From assembly GCA_009776345.1 (NCBI GenBank), contig WRLS01000023.1, positions 1-18,360 of the forward strand: DNA of 18,360 bases. The letters are read 5' to 3'. The position numbers and the translations under genes are program-made. Below, in pieces: positions 12,184 through 18,360 of the stretch. Numbering within the stretch: position 1 is the stretch's first letter; each line of letters opens with the position of its first letter. Source of the stretch: Oscillospiraceae bacterium (GTDB taxonomy: Bacteria; Bacillota; Clostridia; Oscillospirales; Ruminococcaceae). The notes beneath the pieces are model-generated. The model saw nothing but the letters and a program-made list of their open reading frames with translations, was not told the origin of the DNA and made no database searches.

Positions 12184-13352
12184 ATCTCCCGCTGTACCGC
12201 AATATCCATAACGCAGATATAATCGGCGCGCAATATGTAATGACCGTCTTTTTCCATACCGGTCAGGTTTGTGCTGCGTATCTCCGCGCCTTCAAGCTGT
12301 ACCCTCTGCGCCGCGTTAAGCTGCGCGAGGGCCTCTTCTTTTGCCTCATCTTTAGTCAGCGTTATCGGGATCTCCTCCATCAGCACATACCGTTCTTTCA
12401 GAACCGAAAACGGAAGCGCTGTCCCAAACGGCGCAAACACACTTTCCGCCCTTTCGACATAATAGGGGTGCGGGATGCTAATCGGCAAAAACAGCGGTAT
12501 CTGAAGCCCCGCGGCGTTTATATAGGACCGGCTTCGGCTTTTCCCTGTGGGGGCATAGCCTGTCTGTTCCAGCGGCACTGCGGTTTCGATGGTATAATTC
12601 ACCACGGCAAACGCCTGTGCCCTTGCGTGCCTGAACATGGTTTTATCCCTGCTGTCCTGTGTTATCCCGCTTACGATGATCTGGCCTTCGCGCACTGTAT
12701 CGCCGATCTTCGCCAGCGGCTGCCCGTCGTAGGCGTTGAGCGCCACGAGCTGGCCGTCCATTGCGGCGGTTATATTGCAGGGGCGGTCGGGGTCTATCAT
12801 TTCCGGTGGCTTGGAGCGTTCGCTGACCTCCACGTGTAAGGTGCTTCCGTCGATATTCAGCGCAACCCATGACAGGTCTTGAAGGAGAAGCAGGGCGCGG
12901 CGTTCGCTGTCCCGCACGTCAATCCCCGCTCGCAGGACACCCGGCCTTATCCCCAGCCCCTCAAGAGTGCGCAGGATATCGCTTTCCCGCACGCCGCCTT
13001 CCAAGCCGCCGACTTCAATGCGCCAGATAAACAGGCTCATAACAGCCAAGAACAGCGCGAACAGCGCCGCCCCGGCTAAAATCCCGTGCCTGTGCCTGTA
13101 TTTATACCGCGTGAACGGCACGCCATGCTTTTCCCGGATTTTAATTTTAACGCCGGTTTTTTTTGCGTGGCGGCGCAGGCGGCGGTAGCTTTGCGCGGAC
13201 ACATGGCCGGAGAACTCGCCGCCGCTTTTCTTGCCGCCCCAGATTGCGATATGGTCCCTTGCCGAAAGGTTGAGGAAGCGTTCCACAAAATCCCCGGCGG
13301 CGCTGAACCGCACATACCCGCGCAGATATCGTATGAAGTTTAAAAAAAACAT
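12165..13352 (-). CDS. yqfD: Sporulation protein YqfD
   Basis: 395 residues. YqfD family proteins are made in the mother cell under sigma-E in Bacillus and are needed for normal sporulation; the molecular activity is not established. Visible: N-terminal soluble segment (residues 1-90) starting MFFLNFIRYLRGYVRFSAAG, one membrane segment at about 91-112 (ILAGAALFALFLAVMSLFIW), then a large extracytoplasmic domain with the RPGVLRAGIDVRDSER and LQDLSWVALNIDGSTLHVEV elements characteristic of the family, plus a biotinyl/lipoyl-like AMDGQLVALNAYDGQPLAKI stretch. AGGGGT precedes the ATG. It lies 17 nt after yqfC, an operon as in Bacillus, but phoH does not follow; instead the 3' end runs into gerB. 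Confidence 0.93.
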   Translation of the reverse strand: MFFLNFIRYLRGYVRFSAAGDFVERFLNLSARDHIAIWGGKKSGGEFSGHVSAQSYRRLRRHAKKTGVKIKIREKHGVPFTRYKYRHRHGILAGAALFALFLAVMSLFIWRIEVGGLEGGVRESDILRTLEGLGIRPGVLRAGIDVRDSERRALLLLQDLSWVALNIDGSTLHVEVSERSKPPEMIDPDRPCNITAAMDGQLVALNAYDGQPLAKIGDTVREGQIIVSGITQDSRDKTMFRHARAQAFAVVNYTIETAVPLEQTGYAPTGKSRSRSYINAAGLQIPLFLPISIPHPYYVERAESVFAPFGTALPFSVLKERYVLMEEIPITLTKDEAKEEALAQLNAAQRVQLEGAEIRSTNLTGMEKDGHYILRADYICVMDIAVQREIYLEGS

Positions 13353-13369
13353 TTGCGTTACCCCTATTT

Positions 13370-13696
13370 CTATAAAACAAACTCCACGGACGTGATAAAC
13401 CCCGTGACAACCGCGCTGTCGCGCGTAAGCACATTTATTTGCAGGCCGCGCCCGTTAAACTTAACCGCCATCTTGCCCGTAGCCAGTTTCACTACATTGT
13501 CGTCATATTGCAGCACGCCGCGGCAGCCGTCCACGACAGCCTCGCGGTTTTCCGCCATTTCAATATGCGCAATGCCGCCAATCGCGGAACCGGGTATATC
13601 AAAAATCTCGGAAAGCCCGCGCTTTTTCGCTTCCTGCGCATCACCACCCTCGGACAGCTTGCGGTTGCGCTTTCTTTTATCATCAGATCGCCTCAT
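13370..13696 (-). CDS. yqfC: Sporulation protein YqfC (YabP/YqfC family)
   Basis: 108 residues. Family members are small proteins made during sporulation, with YqfC usually encoded just before YqfD. The first ~28 residues are strongly basic and likely flexible (MRRSDDKRKRNRK...). The conserved part runs from about residue 30: SEIFDIPGSAIGGIAHIEM, then AVVDGCRGVLQYDDNVVKLA, and ends in LTRDSAVVTGFITSVEFVL, the usual beta-rich pattern. Ribosome binding site AAAGGA on the minus strand about 8 nt before ATG. Diverges from ylbJ across an 85-bp AT-rich gap containing palindromes GCATATGC and CTGA-N7-TCAG; both genes probably use sigma-E promoters there, though I could not fix the boxes. Confidence 0.9.
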   Translation of the reverse strand: MRRSDDKRKRNRKLSEGGDAQEAKKRGLSEIFDIPGSAIGGIAHIEMAENREAVVDGCRGVLQYDDNVVKLATGKMAVKFNGRGLQINVLTRDSAVVTGFITSVEFVL

Positions 13697-13781
13697 AACG
13701 CATATCCTTTCATATACTGACTATATATCAGCATATGCCGCATATCTATTATATAGGACAACCGCTATGAGGAGATAAACC

Positions 13782-14864
13782 ATGAAGCAAAAATTAAAAG
13801 TTACAAGATTGCTTATATCTGTTTTGGCGGCGGTTTTTGCCGTGCTGCTGCTGCTCGACGCCCCGACAGTCGCACAGGGCGTCAGCCATGGGCTTAGGAT
13901 ATGCGCGGGGGCGCTTGTCCCTGCCCTCTTCCCATTTATGGTGCTGTCAGGCTTTATTGCCTCGACAGGCTGCGGCAGGGTTTTGTCGCTCCCATTCGGT
14001 TTTGTCACGGAAAAGCTTTTTAAGCTGCCCGGGGAGCTTAGCGCGGTTGTTTTACTGAGCATGGTAGGCGGGTATCCGGTAGGCGCAAGGATGATTTCGT
14101 CTTTGCTAAAACAAAAAAAAATAAGCGAAGACACAGCCGGGCGGATGCTGTGCTTCTGTTTCGGGGCGGGGCCGCCGTTTCTGATTACAGCGGTAGGCGC
14201 GGGGATGTTTTTCGATGTAAAGGCAGGGCTTATACTGTTCGGGACACAGCTTTTCGCAAGCATCGCCGTGGGTGCGATTATATCGGCGCGATGCGAAAAA
14301 CCGCGCTCGGAAGTTAAAACCGAGGGCGGCGGGTACGCGGGGGCGTTTGTTTCGGCGGTGACGGGGGCGTCTTCCGCGATGCTCAGTTTATGCGCGTTTA
14401 CTACGCTGTTTTCGGGGATTTTAGCGCTCCTGGCAAAAAAGGGCGCAGCGGTGATTTTTACGGCAATCCCCGGAGTAAGCACGGAAATTTCCCGTGTGCT
14501 CCTCGCCGGGATAATGGAGATAACCTCAGGCTGTATCGCCGCCGCGAATGTCGGCGGGGCAGTCGGTTTCGGCTTGGCGTCGATCTTTTTGTCGCTGGGC
14601 GGGATATCTGTTTTACTGCAGGTGGTATCATTTTTCGCTGATACGCCTGTGCGTTTGGGGCGGTTCTTTTTCTCGCGGGTTTTACATTCGGTGATTGCGG
14701 TTTCTTTTGCGGTGCCGCTTTATACCCGTTTTTGCGGCGGATATCTTGTTTGGGCACCGGCTTCCCCTCCGGCGATGGTAAGCGACAGCCGAACGCTGCT
14801 GATGTCCGTATGCCTGCTTGGGATGTGTGTGATTTTATCGCTGACGGAGCGCCGCAGGATTTAG
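13782..14864 (+). CDS. ylbJ: Sporulation integral membrane protein YlbJ
   Basis: 360 residues, about eight membrane segments, with the nucleoside-recognition/Gate-type domain. Family signatures: GGYPVGARMISSLL (near residues 95-108) and CFCFGAGPPFLITAVGAG (near 125-142), plus a late SGCIAAANVGGAVGFGLAS. In Bacillus YlbJ is a sigma-E product needed for full spore resistance; substrate unknown. Start set by GAGGAG about 8 nt upstream. The extreme C-terminus reads LTERRRI, and its last codons and the TAG stop (14862-14864) fall within the GCGCCGC-AGG-heptad repeat that starts at about 14849. The original C-terminus may therefore have been trimmed or replaced by repeat insertion. Confidence 0.92.
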   Translation: MKQKLKVTRLLISVLAAVFAVLLLLDAPTVAQGVSHGLRICAGALVPALFPFMVLSGFIASTGCGRVLSLPFGFVTEKLFKLPGELSAVVLLSMVGGYPVGARMISSLLKQKKISEDTAGRMLCFCFGAGPPFLITAVGAGMFFDVKAGLILFGTQLFASIAVGAIISARCEKPRSEVKTEGGGYAGAFVSAVTGASSAMLSLCAFTTLFSGILALLAKKGAAVIFTAIPGVSTEISRVLLAGIMEITSGCIAAANVGGAVGFGLASIFLSLGGISVLLQVVSFFADTPVRLGRFFFSRVLHSVIAVSFAVPLYTRFCGGYLVWAPASPPAMVSDSRTLLMSVCLLGMCVILSLTERRRI

Positions 14865-14985
14865 GATTTAGGTTATAGGTTTTAGGAAGGGATGTAGGGT
14901 CGGGGTTCCATCCCCGACCGCAAATTATCGATTCGCCTTTGACGGCGCGACAATTTTCTTCCCTTCCTAAATCCTAAATCCTGCC
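14849..14985 (+). repeat. Composite palindrome/heptad repeat, copy 3 (right arm lost)
   Basis: Starts inside ylbJ with GCGCCGC (14849-14855), then heptads GGATTTA, GGATTTA, GGTTATA, GGTTTTA (14857-14884) and GGAAGGG. The left hairpin of the nested palindrome is intact (GTAGGGTCGGGG... from 14894), but after TTTGACGG the right arm is replaced by CGCGACAATTTTC. The closing part CCCTTCC, TAAATCC, TAAATCC, TGCCG is present (14961-14985). Looks like an internal deletion of the right palindrome arm. Confidence 0.75.
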
Positions 14986-14988
14986 GAA

Positions 14989-15173
14989 GGCAAAACACCC
15001 GTCATCACTGCGAAAAATCGCAGTGATGCCACCCTCTTTAAAAAAGAGGGTACGTCCTACGGTTGTTTTGCGCTTTCTAAATGAAATAATAAATCTCGTT
15101 GTGGCCTTACCCTCTTTTTTAAAGAGGGTGGCGCGAAGGCGAATTTATTCGGCTTCGTGACGGGTGTTTTGCC
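14989..15173. repeat. 185-bp inverted-repeat element (two family B copies head to head)
   Basis: Ends are a perfect 16-bp inverted repeat (14989-15004 and 15158-15173). Inside, 15028-15051 and 15109-15132 are perfect 24-bp reverse complements, and each is itself a hairpin (ACCCTCTTT/AAAGAGGGT with 3-nt loops). Second hairpins differ on the two sides: CATCACTGCG/CGCAGTGATG (15003-15012, 15019-15028) on the left, and the GAAGGCGAATTTATTCGGCTTC hairpin around 15134-15156 on the right. The 57-bp centre (15052-15108) has no gene. Architecture is MITE-like; there is no transposase and I see no obvious target duplication. Confidence 0.7.
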
Positions 15174-15182
15174 CTTCCTTTG

Positions 15183-15230
15183 CCCCCTTCGCGCACGAAG
15201 GGGGTGCCGCCCGCAGGCGGCGGGGGTTGT
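15183..15230 (+). repeat. Two-hairpin modular repeat (family B), GC-rich variant
   Basis: Hairpin CCCCCTTCG/CGAAGGGGG (15183-15191, 15196-15204; loop CGCA), then hairpin GCCGCC/GGCGGC (15206-15211, 15216-15221; loop CGCA), then GGGGGTTGT. The order and tail match the family B frame while both stems have different bases. Confidence 0.6.
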
Positions 15231-15233
15231 CTG

Positions 15234-15345
15234 TAGGGTCGGGGTTCCATCCCCGACCGCGAATAATCGATTCGCCCTTGACGGTCGGGCATGGAAGCCC
15301 GACCCTACAAGTTTCTTCCCTTCCTAATTCCCAATCCCTACCTGC
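15234..15345 (+). repeat. Composite palindrome/heptad repeat, copy 4 (left heptads absent)
   Basis: Complete nested palindrome from TGTAGGG (15232-15238) to CCCTACA (about 15302-15309), again with complementary loops TTCCAT and ATGGAA. On the right CCCTTCC (15318-15324) and degenerate heptads TAATTCC, CAATCCC, TACCTGC run into the 3' end of the ATPase gene. The left hairpin and heptads are missing; a family B copy stands there instead. Confidence 0.7.
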
Positions 15346-18026
15346 TCTTCACGCAAATCGGTCATGCCGCCGCTTTTTTTCGGGATCAGCATAACCGCCG
15401 CCGATATCAGCGGCACGGCCATCGCCGCCGCCGTTACCCGCAGGACCTGCCCGCCTGTCAGCGCGACAGTGGAAAGTATGCTTTGTATAAATGGGTTATA
15501 TACCGCGATGCCTATCATCCCAAGGGATGCCGCCACCGCCCCGATCAGCATGGGGTTGTCCAGCGGGTTAATCGCGAATATGCTCTTTGTTTCGGATTTG
15601 CACTCGAACACATGGAAAAGCTGTGTCAGCACCAAAGTCAGCAGCGCGCCTGTCCGCGCGGTATCCACATCGCCGTACCAACGCGCGAATAATGTAAACA
15701 CCGCCAATGTCGTAAATCCGATTAAAATGCCCCGGAACAAAATCGTCCCCGCCAGCCCGCCGGAAAATACGGATTCCCCCGCCGGCCTTGGTTTTCGGGA
15801 CATAGCGTCTTTTTCTGTCGGCTCCATTCCCAGCGCGAGCGCAGGCAGCCCGTCCGTGGCCAGGTTAACGAGAAGAATCTGGATCGGCAGCAGGACGATT
15901 GGAAGCCCCATCAGCATCCCCGCGAACATTGTCACAACCTCGCCTATGTTGCAGGAAAGCAGGTAGCGTATGAATTTGCGGATATTCGCGTAAACCGTGC
16001 GCCCCTCCTCCACCGCCGCAACAAGTGTCGCAAAGTTGTCGTCGAGTAAAATAATCCCTGACGCGCTCTTTGTAACATCAGTGCCGCTGATGCCCATAGA
16101 TACGCCGATGTCGGCCTCTTTTACGGCAGGGGCGTCGTTCACGCCGTCGCCGGTCATTGCCACCACATCGCCGCGCCGCTTCAGCGCCCTTACTATTGAA
16201 AGCTTATGCCCCGGGCTTACCCGCGCGAAAACAGACACCCTATGTACGATTTTCGCAAGCCCTTCCTCCCCCATCGCGTCAAGCTCCGGGCCGGTCAGCA
16301 CCATGCCGCCGCCCTTGAGTATACCCGTATCCCTTGCAACGGCACAGGCGGTGGCTTTATGGTCCCCGGTAATCATCACGGTGCGGATCCTTGCCTTGCG
16401 GCAGCTTGCCACGGCTTCGTAGACCTCTTTGCGCGGCGGGTCGGTCATGCCCGCAAGCCCTGCAAAAACCATGTTGTTTTCCGGGTCGCTTTCAGGGCTT
16501 TCCCGATATGCGAAACCCAGCACACGCATGGCGTTTGCCGCCATGCTTTCGTTTATCTCCTCCATTTTCCGCAGTGCCGCCGGGGTCATTGGCATCACGC
16601 CGCTGTCTGTGAGTATATACCTGCACCGCGAAAGAAGGATGTCCGGCGCGCCTTTTGAGAAACTCAGCTCTTTTCCCGCACGGTCACGCACAAGCACGGT
16701 CATGCGCTTTCTCTCGGAGTCGAACGGGACCTCGCCGTATCTTTCAAATTCATCGCCGCGGACGGCGCTCCCCGCTTTTGCCGCCATGACCAGCAGGGCG
16801 ATTTCGGTCGGGTCGCCGCTGACCTGCCAGCTTCCTTCCGCGCTGTTTCGCGTACGGTCGCGCGGCGGGGCGTTCCCCGGCTCAGCGGTAAGCTGTGCGT
16901 TATTGCAAACAGCCGCAATTTCCAAAAGCCGCTTCACCGCCGCCGATGCGCCGGGTGCCGCCCTGCGCCCGCTTATGTGAAGCTCCCCTGCCTGTTCGTA
17001 GCCGCTACCTGAAACCTCTATGCTGTGTTCTGATGTATAAATCCGCGTTACGGTCATTTTGTTTTCGGTGAGCGTGCCTGTTTTGTCTGTGCAAATCACA
17101 TTCGCGCAGCCCAATGTTTCCACGCAGTGAAGCTTGCGCACAAGCGCCCTGCGTTTCAGTATCCTGCGCACGGCAAGCGCCAGCGCGATTGTGACAATCG
17201 CCGGAAGCCCCTCCGGCACCGCCGCCACCGCCAGCGATATGCCCGTTATAAACATATCGAACAGCGGGTAGCCCCTTAGTATCCCCGCCGCCGCCACAAA
17301 TACACAGATGCCCAGACAGCCGAAAGCTATGTATCTGCCGAGCTGGGCGAGCTTTTTTTGCAGCGGCGTGGGCTCGTCCTCGATCTCCCTGAGCATCCCC
17401 GCGATTTTGCCCATCTCCGTAGACATACCCGTAGCGGTTACTATTGCCTTGCCCCTGCCCTTTGTGACGACCGCGCCCATGTAGGCTATATCGGCCCGCC
17501 CGATCCCGCCCGCTTCCATACTTTCCGGCAAAACTTCGTCAGCCGCGGCGGTTTTTTCGGCGGGAACGGATTCCCCTGTCAGCAGGGATTCGTCGCACCC
17601 CATAGATACAGCTTCGGTTATCCTTGCGTCCGCCGGGACTTTATCGCCCGCGCTCAATAAAATAACATCCCCCGGCACGATTTCCTGCGCCGGTATACGT
17701 GCCGCTGTACCATCGCGCAGGACAAGGGCCGTAGGCGCCGCCATATTTTTAAGCGCCTCCAGTGTTTTTTCCGTTCGGTACTCCTGAATGAACCCCAGCA
17801 CGGCGTTCATCAGCACGATTACGATTATGGCGACCGCCTCCACCGTTTCGCCCATCAGGACGGAAATTACAGTGGAAGCCAGCAAAATCATAATCATAAG
17901 GTCCCTGAACTGCCCGGCGAAGATTTTCAGCGCGCTGATTTTTTTTGCGGACGCGAGCTTATTTTCGCCGTATTCAAACAGGCGGCGCTGTGCTTCTTTT
18001 GCGGTCAGCCCTTGATTTTCCCTCAT
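15324..18026 (-). CDS. Calcium-transporting P-type ATPase (P2 type)
   Basis: Membrane pump coupling ATP hydrolysis to cation export, 900 residues. Motifs in order: actuator TGES (150-153); M4 AVAAVPEGLPA with Glu272; phosphorylation site DKTGTLT with Asp314; nucleotide-domain KGAPD (458-462); TGDH (553-556); hinge MTGDGVNDAPA (624-634). Calcium-site residues as in SERCA are present: Asn693 and Glu696 in M5 (SCNIGEV), and Asn721, Thr724 and Asp725 in M6 (NLATDGLPALALG). This supports Ca2+ over other P2 substrates, though Mn2+ cannot be excluded. Ten membrane segments fit. Start set by AAAGGAG about 7 nt upstream on the minus strand. The last residues (VGIGN) and the TAG stop are encoded by repeat copy 4. 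No terminator with T-run follows; the palindrome of the repeat may serve. Confidence 0.95.
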   Translation of the reverse strand: MRENQGLTAKEAQRRLFEYGENKLASAKKISALKIFAGQFRDLMIMILLASTVISVLMGETVEAVAIIVIVLMNAVLGFIQEYRTEKTLEALKNMAAPTALVLRDGTAARIPAQEIVPGDVILLSAGDKVPADARITEAVSMGCDESLLTGESVPAEKTAAADEVLPESMEAGGIGRADIAYMGAVVTKGRGKAIVTATGMSTEMGKIAGMLREIEDEPTPLQKKLAQLGRYIAFGCLGICVFVAAAGILRGYPLFDMFITGISLAVAAVPEGLPAIVTIALALAVRRILKRRALVRKLHCVETLGCANVICTDKTGTLTENKMTVTRIYTSEHSIEVSGSGYEQAGELHISGRRAAPGASAAVKRLLEIAAVCNNAQLTAEPGNAPPRDRTRNSAEGSWQVSGDPTEIALLVMAAKAGSAVRGDEFERYGEVPFDSERKRMTVLVRDRAGKELSFSKGAPDILLSRCRYILTDSGVMPMTPAALRKMEEINESMAANAMRVLGFAYRESPESDPENNMVFAGLAGMTDPPRKEVYEAVASCRKARIRTVMITGDHKATACAVARDTGILKGGGMVLTGPELDAMGEEGLAKIVHRVSVFARVSPGHKLSIVRALKRRGDVVAMTGDGVNDAPAVKEADIGVSMGISGTDVTKSASGIILLDDNFATLVAAVEEGRTVYANIRKFIRYLLSCNIGEVVTMFAGMLMGLPIVLLPIQILLVNLATDGLPALALGMEPTEKDAMSRKPRPAGESVFSGGLAGTILFRGILIGFTTLAVFTLFARWYGDVDTARTGALLTLVLTQLFHVFECKSETKSIFAINPLDNPMLIGAVAASLGMIGIAVYNPFIQSILSTVALTGGQVLRVTAAAMAVPLISAAVMLIPKKSGGMTDLREEQVGIGN

Positions 18027-18142
18027 TTTCCCGTCTCCTTTGCTTTACGTGTTAGATATTGGACACGCTATATATCTATGCATGGACAGGCAGTGCTATA
18101 CCCACATGGCAAACGTATAATAAAGTAAGCGTACAAAATCCT

Positions 18143-18167
18143 GTAGGGGCGGCAACCTGCCGCCCGC
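18143..18167 (+). repeat. Short palindromic repeat (family D), copy 2
   Basis: GTAGGGG head, stem GGGCGGCA (18147-18154), loop ACC, stem TGCCGCCC (18158-18165), followed by GCAAATT. The stem equals that at 874-892 and the loop differs. Confidence 0.6.
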
Positions 18168-18197
18168 AAATTGCCGTAACATTATGTTCAATGCGTC

Positions 18198-18229
18198 GTA
18201 GGGGACGCACACCGGGCGTCCCGAAATTA
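18198..18229 (+). repeat. Short palindromic repeat (family D), variant stem
   Basis: GTAGGGG head, stem GGGACGC (18202-18208), 7-nt loop, stem GCGTCCC (18216-18222), followed by GAAATTAC. Compared with the copy at 18143 the arms changed on both sides and still pair. Confidence 0.55.
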
Positions 18230-18253
18230 CCAAATAATCAACATTATTGCATC

Positions 18254-18298
18254 GTAGGGGCGGGGTCATCCCGCCCGCAATTCCCCTCCTTGGAGGGG
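18254..18298 (+). repeat. Family D plus family B repeat fusion
   Basis: GTAGGGG head, stem GGGCGGG (18258-18264), 5-nt loop, CCCGCCC (18270-18276), then GCAATT and hairpin CCCCTCC-TT-GGAGGGG (18283-18298). The D-to-B junction is the same as at 892-902, showing the two modules travel as a unit. Confidence 0.6.
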
Positions 18299-18304
18299 TG
18301 GCTG

Positions 18305-18360
18305 GCGGCGCATAGCGCCGCAGGTTTTAGGATTTAGGTTATAGGTTTTAGGGAAAGGAC
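18305..18360 (+). repeat. Composite repeat, copy 5 (cut by window end)
   Basis: Hairpin GCGGCGC-ATA-GCGCCGC (18305-18321), then four heptads GGTTTTA, GGATTTA, GGTTATA, GGTTTTA (18323-18350) and GGGAAAGG, where the window ends. The stem differs from copies 1 and 2 (GCGCGGC/GCCGCGC) on both arms. Together with the D and B copies this fills the gap upstream of the ATPase; 18027-18142 otherwise shows no gene and no promoter I can assign. Confidence 0.65.

Noticed and set aside
12240..12839. 199-codon plus-strand frame opposite yqfD
   Set aside because: Antisense shadow of a well-supported yqfD gene; composition is Cys/Arg/His-rich.
15364..15966. 200-codon plus-strand frame opposite the ATPase gene
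   Set aside because: Antisense of the well-conserved ATPase C-terminal half; Ser/Pro/Ile-rich as expected for a reverse reading.
1..18360. tRNA, rRNA or prophage genes
   Set aside because: No cloverleaf with TTCGAATC-type arm, no rRNA segments, and no integrase, transposase or phage structural gene were seen.

Overview
This window looks like chromosomal DNA from an endospore-forming member of the Clostridia (Firmicutes) with a fairly high GC content. The evidence is a concentration of sporulation and germination genes (gpr, spoIID, a GerA-type receptor operon, yqfC-yqfD, ylbJ), Gram-positive style AGGAGG ribosome binding sites, and sigma-A promoters with 17-bp spacers. I cannot place the genus from sequence alone.

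Layout from left to right. 1-1022 has no credible gene and is filled with structured repeats. 1023-2210 is an aldo/keto reductase with a C-terminal double [4Fe-4S] module, followed by a composite repeat and a rho-independent terminator. rpsT (S20) runs leftward at 2439-2699, and gpr (germination protease) runs rightward at 2872-3756. After gpr comes a second copy of a ~300-nt structured element, then a leftward pair: citrate synthase (5060-6427) and a polytopic membrane protein (4210-5043) 16 nt behind it. spoIID (6696-7787) runs rightward and meets a small leftward coiled-coil gene (7862-8071) at a two-way terminator. The germination receptor operon (8209-12183) has the order A, C, small two-TM protein, B, with overlapping junctions. 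Its B gene overlaps the 3' end of leftward yqfD by 19 bp; yqfC lies just upstream of yqfD, and ylbJ diverges from yqfC. The right end is a repeat-rich gap, a leftward Ca2+-type P-ATPase (15324-18026), and another repeat cluster cut by the window edge.

How the genes fit together. SpoIID acts on peptidoglycan during engulfment. YqfC, YqfD and YlbJ belong to families made in the mother cell. The Ger proteins sense germinants in the spore inner membrane, and Gpr digests the small acid-soluble spore proteins on germination. The Ca2+ ATPase could matter for calcium handling, but nothing here ties it to sporulation. The citrate synthase operon, S20 and the reductase are housekeeping or metabolic.

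The most unusual content is the non-coding DNA. (i) A ~300-nt element is present twice (148-448 and 3792-4090); its stems differ between copies by paired, compensating substitutions, which points to a selected RNA or single-stranded DNA fold. (ii) Several families of modular palindromes keep a fixed frame while their stem sequences change. (iii) A composite repeat consists of a GC-rich hairpin, heptad arrays of the form GGNTTTA, and a large nested palindrome; it occurs about five times and supplies the stop codons of ylbJ and the ATPase. I could not match (i) to a named RNA or mobile element class; database searches would be needed.
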